A stretch of 64,000 bases of DNA from Ornithinibacillus halotolerans (GTDB lineage: Bacteria > Bacillota > Bacilli > Bacillales > Amphibacillaceae). Position 1 is the first letter of the stretch; every line of letters starts with the position of its first letter. Position numbers and translations under genes: made by a program. Location: positions 1-64,000 of the forward strand of contig NZ_BMEY01000021.1 in the NCBI RefSeq assembly GCF_014637405.1, given 5' to 3'. The notes below the pieces were generated by a model that was given only the letters and a program-made list of their open reading frames with translations, had not been told where the DNA came from and made no database searches. Shown one piece after another: positions 34,814 through 44,171 of this stretch.

Positions 34814-36073
34814 TTAATCCCTAACCTCCTCAAAACTCGGTAAATCACCCTGCCTTCCAAACTTTCCGAGTTTGATGTCTACTGAAACATCTATTTTCAT
34901 ATCTGGATATGTTTTCATCCAATCAAATTCCACCCACTGTGGTATCGTAAGAAATTTTTTACGCGCAATCGTGGACCATCCAAAAGGCTCTGTTTCATAT
35001 TCTTCTTGTGTTTTTGTTACTAATGCATCTATTTTTTCTTGTAGTACTTTTTTAAATTGATTCTTTAGTTCCACTTTCTTCTCCGGATTTAACTGATAAT
35101 CTGTCATAGAGTGATTTGAAAGAACTTCTATTAGTAATGGCACTATAACATCTATCTGTGGAGGGTCTTTTTTTAGCTTCATCTTAACATCAACTTTGCC
35201 ATCTAACATCACCTTAGTTGTTACCCGGTAATTTTCGTCAAATGGGTCCGGAAAGGTAGCTAGTATTTGTTGTGCGTCTAATGTGGGATTTAATAAAAAT
35301 GCTAGTTGAGTTTCTTCAATAGTTAGTGTATCAATCATTTTTCCTTCTTTAAATACGGCAGAACCAGCAAATTGAGTTGGATTAGTTTCTCCTTCATAGT
35401 CAAATTCACCTGCAACAATTTGATCAATTTCTGTCCCTTTTCGTGTTTTGTCACTTTTTTCAGTTGTACCATAAATACCGAGATATAAATCAGCATCAGC
35501 TTCTGTAATTCGAAAAAATGTATTTAAATCAGAAGGAGGTAACATACCAGTTTCTTTTCCACGTTCGAACATTAGATCAAAATAGCGATGAGGTCTTGTT
35601 TCAAGCCTCGGTTGATTATTTTGTAAAAAGGTTGCAGTACTCTCCTTCGTAATCAAAAATTTCGTATCTCTTCTTATTTCCATTTCTTTTGTCGCATCGT
35701 AAATCCATCTAATAAATTTCTCATCACGGGCAAATTCCTCTGAAACTATAATTAGTTTCAAAATATCATATGTCACTTGTTTAGCTATAACTACATTAGC
35801 TAAATTTCGTGACGTGACGAAATCATCTGCAATAAATGAAATAATCTCTCGGGGCGGCTCATCTGTATTTCCACCTTGAGCTGCTGAGCCGGCTTCCGGA
35901 TTTGCAATAAGATAGGAAACTTTCACTCGCTGTTCATCTTCTTCCGCTTTATCTAATCCAATTGCAATGACATAGGCCTGTTCTTCACTCTCTCTTTGAT
36001 CCCAGCAGCCAGCAAGAAGGAAGAGAAGAGATAATAGCATAATAAGTAAATGGATAGCTTTTATCTTATTCAT
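34814..36073 (-). CDS. Ger(x)C family germinant receptor lipoprotein (C subunit)
   Basis: This 419-residue lipoprotein has a signal peptide ending LLAGCWDQRE, the diagnostic start of GerAC/GerBC/GerKC proteins. A three-domain extracytoplasmic body follows. The start ATG 36073 has AAAGGAG 9 nt upstream and overlaps the end of the B-subunit gene by 8 nt. An in-frame start at 36100 would put that ribosome site inside the gene. It acts on the outer face of the spore inner membrane with the A and B subunits. It is intact, unlike the two genes before it. Confidence 0.93.
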   Translation of the reverse strand: MNKIKAIHLLIMLLSLLFLLAGCWDQRESEEQAYVIAIGLDKAEEDEQRVKVSYLIANPEAGSAAQGGNTDEPPREIISFIADDFVTSRNLANVVIAKQVTYDILKLIIVSEEFARDEKFIRWIYDATKEMEIRRDTKFLITKESTATFLQNNQPRLETRPHRYFDLMFERGKETGMLPPSDLNTFFRITEADADLYLGIYGTTEKSDKTRKGTEIDQIVAGEFDYEGETNPTQFAGSAVFKEGKMIDTLTIEETQLAFLLNPTLDAQQILATFPDPFDENYRVTTKVMLDGKVDVKMKLKKDPPQIDVIVPLLIEVLSNHSMTDYQLNPEKKVELKNQFKKVLQEKIDALVTKTQEEYETEPFGWSTIARKKFLTIPQWVEFDWMKTYPDMKIDVSVDIKLGKFGRQGDLPSFEEVRD

Positions 36074-37156
36074 TTTTGAGTACTCCTTTAACCTTTGCAA
36101 TAACCCATATTAAGAAAGGTAAAAGGAATAATATAGGAGATGCCCCCCATAGTAGTCCTTCCCTCAAAACAAATATTGTATCTGATGGCGTTTCTGGTAA
36201 AATTCCAATAAATACTACTATAGTCGCTAGCGATGGGATAATATATTCAAAATGTTTAATGTGAAAAAGATGTCCAAAAAGTAGTGCAGTTAGGAAAAGA
36301 TAGGCAGCGAATCGGACGATAGACTCAATAATCCAAAAGGGAAAGAAAAATGTTTCCAAGTTAGCTAAAAATCCTACCGATATCGTTCGGATCACCTCAT
36401 GAAATGGATAATTTAATTGCATTACAGTAGTGTAATCAAATAAAAACACGTAACTAATCATACCTATTACCATATTAGCCACAATAACGAATAGAGCAAT
36501 CCATGTACCTTTTTTGAAAACATTTGTATTTTTTACATAGGGGATTATAAAAAACAAAAATACAAAGTCCCCAAATATCGATAACTTTAATGAACTTTCT
36601 TTAACTATTTCCCATGCTCCAGGACCAAAAATCGGAAATAGAAAGTTAGCATTACCTTGTCCCATAGTTAGTAATAAAGCAACAAAAAAGGAGAACTGAA
36701 TATAAGGAAAGGATAACCAAGCGACAGAACCTATTTGTTCAAGCCCTCTTTTTGCTCCATATGCACAAATGACCATTAAAATTCCGTATACAATTATAGT
36801 TGGAGTTTTAGTAAAATACATGGTTCCAATGATATCTGCATAAATTGCGGTATCGATTATTAAAGCAGATATTAAAAAGATCCATAGTATGAATAATATA
36901 ATCCAGCTTAAAAACTTCCAAATAAGGAGTCGAAGATATCAAATAAATTATTTTGTTTTGAGTTTGTTACTACACGAATTAACAAATATATTGGTAAGAT
37001 AACGAAAATCCCATTAAGTAATGGTGTCATCCACGCAGCATTAAATAGTGATTCAAATAAAATTGCTGGAGTATCGTCAACTACTTTTGGACTAATCATG
37101 ATGATCGCTAGTGCAATATATTCTTTTAATCCAATTTTCCCCGCAGATTGCTCCAT
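36066..37156 (-). pseudogene. GerAB-type germinant receptor permease, frameshifted
   Basis: Two frames together give one GerAB protein of the amino acid-polyamine-organocation type. An N-terminal part (37156-36908, 82 residues, ending FDSLFGSF-stop) is followed in another frame by KFLSWIILFILWIFL, leading without a gap into the 251-residue C-terminal part. Adding one base near 36911-36919 (for example GGAAAG for GGAAG) restores a 363-residue protein, the normal length (~365). B subunits bind germinants. It is either a real inactivating deletion or a sequencing error in an A-run. Confidence 0.88.
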
Positions 37157-37166
37157 TCAAATCTTC

Positions 37167-38710
37167 CTATCTTTTTTTCATATCTTTAGGTTTTAAATAG
37201 CCAGGTCTAAAGACTACATGTTTTAGTAGCTTTCGGAAAACTGTATCACCTGAAGATACATAACTAGGTGTCATTGGTGAAAGATACGGTACCCCAAATG
37301 ACTTTATAGAAACAAGATAAAACATTCCAGCTGTAAAGAATGCACTAATGCCATAAAGTCCAAAGAGACTTGCACTTAATAGCAATAAGAATCTGCTTAT
37401 TCGAATAGAAAAATTTAAACTAATATCCCCGATTGCAAAGGAACTTAATCCACCTAACGCAACTATAATAACAACAATAGGACTTACTATATTTGCTTGG
37501 ACTGCTGCTTGTCCTAGGATAAGTGGACCAACAATACCTATTGTTGGTCCAATTGGACTCGGCACCCTTAATCCTGCTTCTCGTATCAACTCAAATGCAA
37601 TTTCCATAATAAATACCTCAATTGCAGCTGGGAAAGGTACTTTTTCTCGAGTAGCAGCTATAGCTAATAAAAGATCTGGTGGGATCATCTCTGAATGGAA
37701 TGTAACAACAGCAACATACATTGCTGATGTAAACAATGTTGTAAATAACGCCAAAAACCGTAAAATCCTAGTGAAATTTCCATAAGGAAATCGTAAATAA
37801 TGGTCTTCTGAATTGTGATAAAATGACCAAAATGTTGCTGGAAGAACTAAAGAAGCTGGTGAATTATCCATAAGTAAGACAATATGACCATCTTCTATAA
37901 AAGAGGAAGCTCGGTCTGGACGCTCCGTATATAAAATAGTAGGAAATATGGAATATTTTCGTACTTCTATTTGTTGTTCCAATAGTCCAAGGTTTTGGAT
38001 TGCATCAACATCAAGGGATTTGAGTCGATTTCGAATGTTATTTAATAGTTTATCGCTCACTAAATCTTGTTGATAAAGTATATATAATTCATTATGTGAA
38101 CGTTTAGAAACCGTTACAGACTCAACTACCAGATTTTCGTTTCTTATCTTTTTTCTTATAAGTGATATATTTGTAGAGGCCTTTTCATTAAATGCTTCCT
38201 TTGGCCCTTTTACAACTGTTTCATTTTCAGCTTTTTCTAATTTCGTCCTTCAAATTGGGCAGCATTTAATACATAAACTTCACTTTCACCATGAATGAAT
38301 AAGGCAACATTTCCTTTATTGATTTCTACAAGAACATCCTTGATTACTTTTTTTGTTTTTATAGAATTATTTGAGATAATATCAATAATCTGTCTATTAG
38401 CATCTTTGTTAGAAAGTAAAGGCTTAATAATTACATCTTCAATATGTTGGGTCTTTGTAATTGTATCAATAAATAAGATTGCAGCTTGTTTATTAAGTCC
38501 AGAAATATGTATGTGTCTAATGATTACGTCTTGATTAATTGTATAGGAATATATCGATTTAAAGGTTTCAATCGTCTTGTTCAAATCAGGAAGAATAGGC
38601 GATTCCTTAATACTTATATCCTTCTGAGATGATTGTTCTTTAATAGATGTATTGTCCTTAATTACTTTTTGAAATCTACTCCTTAGCATATAATTAGCAC
38701 AACCCTTCAT
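37167..38710 (-). pseudogene. GerAA-type germinant receptor A subunit, frameshifted
   Basis: The N-terminal 157 residues (38710-38237) end at a stop after AAQFEGRN. The family's continuation reads in another frame directly upstream of 38060: TKLEKAENETVVKGPKEAFNE, then a Leu-Ile-Arg-rich stretch and SVTVSKRSHNELYILY (given in parts). It then passes into the 297-residue membrane part with KVPFPAAIEVFIMEIAFE. One extra base near 38244-38250 gives 514 residues, a normal GerAA length. The domain order (N-terminal soluble domain, then about five helices) is otherwise complete. It is the first gene of the ger operon. Confidence 0.88.
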
Positions 38711-38749
38711 TTCTTACGTTTCCATGGGATTGGTGAAATTATGTATAAT

Positions 38750-38786
38750 ACGTAAAATCCTACTTTATTGAAGTAGGATTTTAACG
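38750..38786 (-). terminator. terminator of the spoVA2mob-type operon
   Basis: An ACGTAAAATCCTACTT / AAGTAGGATTTTAACGT stem overlaps the last stop codon of the DUF421 gene. On the minus strand it is followed by a TTTTACGTATT tail, so termination strength is moderate. Confidence 0.65.
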
Positions 38787-39638
38787 TAAATATGGAGAAA
38801 TTTGGTCAATCGCCTTTTGCAATTTTTCACTATTTCGTTTATATAATTGTTTGGATTGTTCATTTTCTGTAGAGAGAGCAAATAATTCTAAATCTGCTTG
38901 GCACTTTTTCATCGTAGCTAATAATAATGGTTTTTGAGTAGGGCTAGGTACAGCCAATGTATCATCGTATAAATCGACCGTTAATTGTCCGTCGCTATCG
39001 ACTTGACCTAAAAATACATTTTCTATACTAACATTCATTTTATCTAGTTCTGCCTCGAGCCACGTCGGATTTAAAGAGATATTTGCCAGTGGTTCAAGTA
39101 GTGGTTTTCCATCCATTATCACTGTTTGAGTTTCACGATCAGGTGCTATATCTAATCCTAAATCTTTAGCTGTAATTGGCCTGTTCTCTCTTTTAGGAAG
39201 CACGTTTAGTTTTCCGTTCGGTTCTAAGACAGCAAATTCTACGTCTGCTACTTTAAAGATATTCTTTTCCCTGAGACTTTCTAACAGGTCATCTGTATTG
39301 AAATGCTCTTTCTTTAGATTGTCTTCTAATATTTTCCCGTTCTGAATGACAACTCTGCTTTTCCCTTGTGTGAAATCGCGGAAGGTTTTGCTCTTTAAAG
39401 AGAGTTGTTCAACAAGATAGGGAATAATGAACCATATAAACATTGAAATAACCGCAAAATATATCGGACTGTCGAGAGTGCTTACATGTATAGCAACAAT
39501 TCCTCCTAGAACAATGCCAGTTATATATTCAAAAATGTTAAGCTGTGATAATTGTTTCATACCTAGCCATTTGGTGAAGAAAAATAAAATAACTAGTAAT
39601 GAAACAGCACGAATAGTTATTTGAATCCAATCTGGCAT
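38781..39638 (-). CDS. DUF421 + DUF1657 protein ('2Duf' type)
   Basis: This 285-residue protein has two to three N-terminal helices (~8-26, 36-54, 58-76). The YetF-like DUF421 soluble domain follows (~80-215, including SRVVIQNGKILEDNLKK and LDIAPDRETQTVIMDGKPL). The last ~50 residues (LLATMKKCQADLELFAL, then QSKQLYKRNSEKLQ) match the DUF1657 proteins encoded at 39653 and 42267. Such a fusion is known as 2Duf from spoVA2mob operons. There it is tied to higher spore wet-heat resistance and slower germination. It is the last gene of the operon. Confidence 0.88.
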   Translation of the reverse strand: MPDWIQITIRAVSLLVILFFFTKWLGMKQLSQLNIFEYITGIVLGGIVAIHVSTLDSPIYFAVISMFIWFIIPYLVEQLSLKSKTFRDFTQGKSRVVIQNGKILEDNLKKEHFNTDDLLESLREKNIFKVADVEFAVLEPNGKLNVLPKRENRPITAKDLGLDIAPDRETQTVIMDGKPLLEPLANISLNPTWLEAELDKMNVSIENVFLGQVDSDGQLTVDLYDDTLAVPSPTQKPLLLATMKKCQADLELFALSTENEQSKQLYKRNSEKLQKAIDQISPYLR

Positions 39639-39652
39639 AGTTAAAATCCTCT

Positions 39653-39865
39653 CTATTGATTATATTGTGGTTCTTCTCTTGCTAATAAGAGCAATTGCTT
39701 ATTAAGATCTTCTTTAATTTCTTTAATTATACTCTCTACTTCTTTATATGCTTCTCTAGCTGTTAATTCATTAGTTTGATTACTAAGTATAGATAACGTA
39801 GCCTCAATACTTTTAATACTTGCATAACATGTTCTTACTTGAGATCCGACGGTCAATTTTGACAA
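39653..39865 (-). CDS. DUF1657 protein (second copy in operon)
   Basis: This 70-residue helical protein (LTVGSQVRTCYASIKSIEATL at the start, LLLAREEPQYNQ at the end) belongs to DUF1657. It is a paralogue of the protein at 42267-42473: both begin with a (T/K)VG.QV pattern and end with EEPQY. The family is restricted to sporeformers and its function is unknown. It sits between SpoVAEb and 2Duf, the place it has in spoVA2mob operons. ATG follows AAGGAGG. Confidence 0.9.
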   Translation of the reverse strand: MSKLTVGSQVRTCYASIKSIEATLSILSNQTNELTAREAYKEVESIIKEIKEDLNKQLLLLAREEPQYNQ

Positions 39866-39878
39866 CCTCCTTAGAACA

Positions 39879-40229
39879 TTATCCTTTAGGTTTAAATATT
39901 AATGCACCTATCATACCAAAAATAATAGCTGCAGATATGCCGGAGCTAGTCACTTCAAACATCCCTGTTATTACTCCAATAATTCCATGTTTTTCTGCTT
40001 CTTGCATTGCACCATGTACTAAAGAATTTCCGAAACTAGTAATGGGTACAGTTGCTCCCGCACCGGCAAAATCAATTAATGGCTCATACAAGCCTAGTCC
40101 GTCTAATATTGCACCAGACACGACAAGAATACTTAGTGTGTGGCCGGGACTTAATTTAAAAACATCAAACATAATTTGTCCAATGACACAAATGATACCA
40201 CCAACAACAAAAGCCCAGAAAAATATCAT
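39879..40229 (-). CDS. spoVAE: stage V sporulation protein AE, SpoVAEb type
   Basis: This 116-residue membrane protein has about three to four helices and the motif [18 protein letters not shown]. This is shared with SpoVAC upstream (QFAGAGSAVPVTGFGNAV), showing common ancestry. It is a subunit of the SpoVA complex that moves dipicolinic acid into the forespore and releases it on germination. Its ATG overlaps the SpoVAD stop by 4 nt (ATGA), a sign of coupling. Confidence 0.94.
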   Translation of the reverse strand: MIFFWAFVVGGIICVIGQIMFDVFKLSPGHTLSILVVSGAILDGLGLYEPLIDFAGAGATVPITSFGNSLVHGAMQEAEKHGIIGVITGMFEVTSSGISAAIIFGMIGALIFKPKG

Positions 40230-41242
40230 TTCATCTCACTCCCAGCTTCAATTGATACTGCATGGGCAATACATGGAATTGGATCTTTTTGGTTTACACT
40301 TAGTGGGGAGTGAAGTGCTCCTGTTGCTACAACTAATATTTTGTCCAGTTCTTCCTTTTTCATTAAATCTAAAAAATGACCATATGTTACAACTGCGGAA
40401 CAAGCCGGTCCACTACCACCTGCAAGCACAGGTTGGTCCTCGCGATAAATCTCTAGTCCACAGTCAACAAATTTTTCTTCTGGAAGATTAATATCATTTT
40501 TGTGTAATAAATCTAATGCAACTTCTCGTCCAATATGTGCTAAATCTCCTGTTATAACAAGGTCGTAATAAGAAATGTCTATATTTCGTTCCTTTAGGTG
40601 TGTCATAATCGTATCAACTGCTGCTGGAGCCATTGCGCCACCCATATTAAAAGGATCAGTCATTCCCATATCTACTATTTTTCCAATAGTAGCAGATGTT
40701 ACTCTTGGTCCATTACCCTCCTTAGCAACTAAAGCACAACCTGCACCAGTTACAGTCCATTGTGCTGTTGGAGGTTTTTGACCACCATATTCTGTTGGAT
40801 ATCGAAATTGTTTTTCTGCTGCTGCATTATGACTAGATGTACCACTTAAAATGTAGTCTGCACCATTTCCGTTAATAATGAATGCTGCAAGTGCCAGGCT
40901 TTCCATGGATGTTGCACAAGCACTAAATAAACCAAAATAGGGTGACCCAATCGTCTTTGCTGCAAATGTAGATGGGGTAATCTGATTTATTAAATCTCCA
41001 CTAATAAAGAAGGAGACTTGTTCTTTATCTATAGGACTATTTTTAATGGCATATTGACTTGCTTCTTCCATCATCATCTGTTGTGCTTTTTCAAAGGATG
41101 CTTGTTCTAACCACATATCATCATGTAAGATATTAAAAGCATGTGGAATTTTTCCGTTTGCTTCAAAAGGTCCTCCAACAGTTCCTGTAGAGATGATAAC
41201 AGGGTTATTTTCGAATATCCAAGTGCGATGACCGGTCAACAT
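40226..41242 (-). CDS. spoVAD: stage V sporulation protein AD
   Basis: This 338-residue protein has a thiolase-like fold with [16 protein letters not shown] around the Cys (~130) and [18 protein letters not shown], the classic SpoVAD block. SpoVAD binds dipicolinic acid on the outer side of the forespore membrane in B. subtilis. Length matches the family (~338). Its ATG follows the SpoVAC stop directly (TAAATG). It is the only soluble core subunit in this operon. Confidence 0.95.
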   Translation of the reverse strand: MLTGHRTWIFENNPVIISTGTVGGPFEANGKIPHAFNILHDDMWLEQASFEKAQQMMMEEASQYAIKNSPIDKEQVSFFISGDLINQITPSTFAAKTIGSPYFGLFSACATSMESLALAAFIINGNGADYILSGTSSHNAAAEKQFRYPTEYGGQKPPTAQWTVTGAGCALVAKEGNGPRVTSATIGKIVDMGMTDPFNMGGAMAPAAVDTIMTHLKERNIDISYYDLVITGDLAHIGREVALDLLHKNDINLPEEKFVDCGLEIYREDQPVLAGGSGPACSAVVTYGHFLDLMKKEELDKILVVATGALHSPLSVNQKDPIPCIAHAVSIEAGSEMK

Positions 41243-41728
41243 TTAGAATCCACCCCAAGTAATTATTATTGTTTTTATTAAAGCAACGACAAATGCAGAA
41301 AAGACACCAAATAGGATAACAGATCCAGCTAATTTAAACATATTACCGCCTACTCCAAGAACAAACCCTTCTGTCCGATGCTCAATAGCCGCAGAAATAA
41401 CTGCATTCCCAAATCCGGTTACGGGTACTGCGGAACCAGCACCTGCAAATTGGCCAATTCGATCATATACACCAAAACCAGTTAGTAGCATCGTAATAAA
41501 AATTAAAGTGGCGGTCGTTGGGTTACCAGCTGTTTGCTCCGTAAAATCAAAGAAATAAATATAAAATGTGGAAATAAGCTGACCGATAAAACAAATAAAT
41601 CCACCGACTAAAAATGCTTTTATACAATTTTTTACAATAGGTCGTTTTACTTCTCTTTTATCTTGAAACGCTTGATAATTTTGCGCAATTGGTGGTAGAT
41701 TTTTTTTCTTCTTATCTGCCATTTCCAT
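41243..41728 (-). CDS. spoVAC: stage V sporulation protein AC
   Basis: This 161-residue protein has a Lys-rich N-terminal tail and about four membrane helices. The conserved motif QFAGAGSAVPVTGFGNAV (~92-110) is followed by EHRTEGFVLGVGGNMFKLAG. SpoVAC of B. subtilis acts as a mechanosensitive channel for dipicolinic acid. Two ATGs are possible (41728 and 41722); the second has better spacing to AGGA. It is the first membrane subunit gene of this operon. Confidence 0.94.
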   Translation of the reverse strand: MEMADKKKKNLPPIAQNYQAFQDKREVKRPIVKNCIKAFLVGGFICFIGQLISTFYIYFFDFTEQTAGNPTTATLIFITMLLTGFGVYDRIGQFAGAGSAVPVTGFGNAVISAAIEHRTEGFVLGVGGNMFKLAGSVILFGVFSAFVVALIKTIIITWGGF

Positions 41729-41740
41729 TCCTACTTTCTG

Positions 41741-42223
41741 TTATGTTTGTTCTTTTAGTAGCTTACTGATATGTTTAAGTTCCTTATTTAGTTTTTCACG
41801 TGTAATATTGTTATTCATTAATTTGTTTTCTAATTTTTCAAGTTCAAGAATTATTTTTTTATCTGTAGCTAACTCTACATTAAGCTCGTCATCCTTAAAA
41901 TGTTCATCCATTTCTTTTGAAAGTTCCTTATTGATCTTTGCTAAGTTAAATCGCTCGTGGTGTGGAATTTCAATACCAATGATAAGTAGATCATCTGAAT
42001 TTACTGCTAGAACTTTTTTAATACTATCTTTTTGTGACAACAATTGTTTTGCTTCATTTGCATATTTTTGATCATAAATTTGTTCAGATGAAATTTGAGT
42101 TATGTTAATGAATGAGTCGTTGTTGGAAATAGCGCTGTCGTCATTTTTATTACATCCAGTTAGTAAAATTATTGCTGAGATGCTAATTAGAACTACAAGC
42201 TTATTAATACCCATATTCATCAC
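41741..42223 (-). CDS. YhcN/YlaJ family sporulation lipoprotein
   Basis: This 160-residue lipoprotein has a signal peptide ending ILLTGCNKN. A Spore_YhcN_YlaJ-type body follows, with KKVLAVNSDDLLIIGIEIPHHERFN (given as two adjoining parts) and a helical C-terminus. YhcN-type lipoproteins sit in the spore inner membrane. Several starts are in frame at the N-terminus (GTG 42223, then two ATGs); the ATG of MGINK, 8 nt after AGGTGA, looks best. It lies 12 nt before spoVAC, as in spoVA2mob operons. Confidence 0.88.
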   Translation of the reverse strand: MMNMGINKLVVLISISAIILLTGCNKNDDSAISNNDSFINITQISSEQIYDQKYANEAKQLLSQKDSIKKVLAVNSDDLLIIGIEIPHHERFNLAKINKELSKEMDEHFKDDELNVELATDKKIILELEKLENKLMNNNITREKLNKELKHISKLLKEQT

Positions 42224-42266
42224 CTAATTCTAAATTTATAAATAGGGGAGAGGACCTCCCCTTATT

Positions 42267-42473
42267 TTAAAAACCTTTATATTGTGGTTCTTCTTGCTCA
42301 AGTTGTTGTACACGAGGTTCAATTGTTTGTAATATATTAAGCGCATCTTGAGCAGCTTGTTCATACATTTGTTTTGCCTGTTTGTTTTGAGTTTGTAATG
42401 CAAATTGCTCGAAGCTAGCTTGAACACTTTTCAATCCTGCTACAGCTTGTTTAACTTGGGTACCTACTGTCAT
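42267..42473 (-). CDS. DUF1657 protein, first gene of the spoVA2mob-type operon
   Basis: This 68-residue protein is predicted all-helical (VGTQVKQAVAGLKSVQASFE, then FALQTQNKQAKQMY) and ends EEPQYKGF. It is a DUF1657 member, paralogous to the 39653 gene and to the tail of 2Duf. ATG follows CTAGGGAGGA. It should be the promoter-proximal gene. A forespore (SigG) promoter is expected, but I could not fit one with proper spacing in the 100 nt upstream. Confidence 0.9.
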   Translation of the reverse strand: MTVGTQVKQAVAGLKSVQASFEQFALQTQNKQAKQMYEQAAQDALNILQTIEPRVQQLEQEEPQYKGF

Positions 42474-42579
42474 CGTTTTTTCCTCCCTAGAAATAAACTC
42501 TCAATATTATCATCTTGAAATAGAGATGAAATATACTTGTAAGGTGTTGCCAATTAAGAAAAGTCGAGGTAACTATAAA

Positions 42580-42625
42580 AGGCCAGACTCCTTATTTGGC
42601 TCACATGCTAAAGGGGGTCTGACCT
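42580..42625. repeat. intergenic hairpin, AGGCCAGACTCC / GGGGGTCTGACCT
   Basis: Imperfect 12-13-bp arms enclose ~20 nt. On the minus strand the left arm is followed by TTTTATAG, so it may be the terminator of the lipoprotein gene at 42700. The arms resemble GGGGTCTGACC-type dispersed repeats of bacilli. Confidence 0.55.
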
Positions 42626-42699
42626 ATCTGAATCGTCAGCCTCAACTGTAGTATTTTACAATTGAGAAAGTAAATACGACGTTAAAAAGTGGTAATTAT

Positions 42700-43410
42700 T
42701 TATTTTACATAAAATTGTATTTCTTGTACTTCATTCACATTGTCAGTCTCCTGATTATTTGATTCAAAATGTATTCCGTCAGGTACAGAGATAGTAATTG
42801 TTTCCTCATCTATCCAGCTTGCAGAGATAATGGGCCAATTGAAGTCAAATATGTTGTTTGTTATCGTTTCATTATGTAATGTAAGTATCGTCCATTTATC
42901 AATATCGATTACAATAATATTAGATAGTGGATACTGTTCCTTGGAATTTCTTGTAAATCTTAGTAACAATTTAGATTCATCTGGAGATATACTAAAATTT
43001 GCAAAAGTTGCTAAGTCTGCTACAAGATGACCAGTATTATCGGTATTCTGACTTAATAATAAATAGGAACATTGGTCATTGTTACAAGAAAACTCCAGCA
43101 AATAGACATCATTATCCTCTCGATTAAGAATACGTTCTAGGTTCATCTCTTCAATAATTTCTTGGCGATTCTCACTTCCTTGTAAAAAAGCATCTAATAT
43201 GGGGATTTGTTTCAGATTAACTCGAAGTAATTCATCTTCTAATGAGAATTCAATAAATTCATCTACTTCCTCATCCCGAATCTCCTCCACTAGTTCGGGT
43301 TCACTTTGTTCTTCATTTGGTTGTCGATCGACCTTTACTATTACCGGTTCACTGTTGGAACAAGCTGCAAGTAAGATTAAGAATAAAATGATTCCAAGTA
43401 ATTTTTTCAT
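42700..43410 (-). CDS. lipoprotein of unknown function
   Basis: This 236-residue protein has a lipoprotein signal peptide (LILLAACSNSE, Cys ~17). An acidic linker (residues ~30-60, many Glu/Asp) precedes a beta-rich domain with repeated short strands (YLLEFSCNNDQCSYLLLS, DESKLLLRFTR). This suggests a WD/TolB-like propeller fragment. I do not recognise the family. The ATG lies 4 nt downstream of a second possible reading start; AGGAG is well placed. Confidence 0.65.
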   Translation of the reverse strand: MKKLLGIILFLILLAACSNSEPVIVKVDRQPNEEQSEPELVEEIRDEEVDEFIEFSLEDELLRVNLKQIPILDAFLQGSENRQEIIEEMNLERILNREDNDVYLLEFSCNNDQCSYLLLSQNTDNTGHLVADLATFANFSISPDESKLLLRFTRNSKEQYPLSNIIVIDIDKWTILTLHNETITNNIFDFNWPIISASWIDEETITISVPDGIHFESNNQETDNVNEVQEIQFYVK

Positions 43411-43473
43411 TGGATATGGACACTCCTGTTAACTAATTGTGTAACTACCACTATTATAACTTATTACTTGGAT

Positions 43474-43605
43474 TTAGTTTATGTCATTATCATCTGTTTT
43501 CTGTATTTCTTCATATTGGATACCATCATTTAATGAATTGGCACGAATCGCTAATAAAATAATGAGAATTAATAAGGTAATTATTGTAATAAACACACTT
43601 ACCAT
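43474..43605 (-). CDS. 43-residue membrane peptide
   Basis: This short ORF has a strong TGGAGGAAG ribosome site 6 nt before ATG. One hydrophobic helix (VFITIITLLILIILLAI) is followed by a polar tail (RANSLNDGIQYEEIQK). The coding sense is supported by the ribosome site, the sharp helix/tail split and its place in an otherwise empty 311-nt gap. Family and function are unknown. Confidence 0.6.
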   Translation of the reverse strand: MVSVFITIITLLILIILLAIRANSLNDGIQYEEIQKTDDNDIN

Positions 43606-43721
43606 AGTGTCTTCCTCCATTAATCGTAATTAGAAAATATAACATTTTATAAATAGTTATCAATTGATTCAATATTTTGGTAAACTGAACGTAACAATAT
43701 TATTTAAGGGGGGGAAGAATT

Positions 43722-44132
43722 ATGAAGACATTTGTACTAAAAGCATTACAAATTATAGAAAGTAACAATGAAGAAATCGTTAAGACTGATATAGAATTAT
43801 TAGATGGTCTTATTATTAATCGTGAAGATGACAAAAATACATGGTTAATTGAGGCATATGTTAATAATAGTTATTTTAATTACTTTGATAAGATTAGCCA
43901 ACAACAGGATCAAATTATGATTGAAGTGAAAATAACAAAAGATTCAAATGCACCAGCTACATTTATTACATCTATCGATAGTATTAATAATGTAGGGGAA
44001 CATATTAATGTTATTTTTACAGGAACAATCGTTGATAAAAGAAAAAGTAAAATTGAAGAGATGCTTGAAAAGTTGATTGAGAAGGGGTATGAGGGTGAAG
44101 AGTTATTAGAGACATTTAAGAAGCTCATATAA
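43722..44132 (+). CDS. ywpF: YwpF-like protein
   Basis: This 136-residue soluble protein starts MKTFVLKALQIIE and contains LLDGLIINREDDKNTWLIEAY, then a beta-rich middle and a C-terminal helix (IEEMLEKLIEKGYEGEELLE). Length and order match B. subtilis YwpF (136). The last ~40 residues resemble a short helical (SHOCT-like) tail. Its function is unknown. ATG follows AAGGGGGGG. It is convergent with glcF. Confidence 0.7.
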   Translation: MKTFVLKALQIIESNNEEIVKTDIELLDGLIINREDDKNTWLIEAYVNNSYFNYFDKISQQQDQIMIEVKITKDSNAPATFITSIDSINNVGEHINVIFTGTIVDKRKSKIEEMLEKLIEKGYEGEELLETFKKLI

Positions 44133-44133
44133 A

Positions 44134-44165
44134 GAAGGCTAGACCGAAAAAGCTGGCTAGCCTTC
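44134..44165. terminator. hairpin between the YwpF-like gene and glcF
   Basis: A GAAGGCTAG / CTAGCCTTC stem with a 14-nt loop lies between two convergent stop codons. No strong T-run, so its efficiency is uncertain. Confidence 0.5.
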
Positions 44166-44171
44166 AGATTA

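Noticed and set aside
39820-40491. 223-codon plus-strand ORF over spoVAD/spoVAE
   Set aside because: It is antisense to two firmly identified spoVA genes and has no ribosome site.
42474-42560. A SigG promoter for the spoVA2mob-type operon (AGTATA ... GATAATA)
   Set aside because: The candidate -35 and -10 are separated by about 20 nt, not the usual ~18, and both match poorly, so I did not list it.
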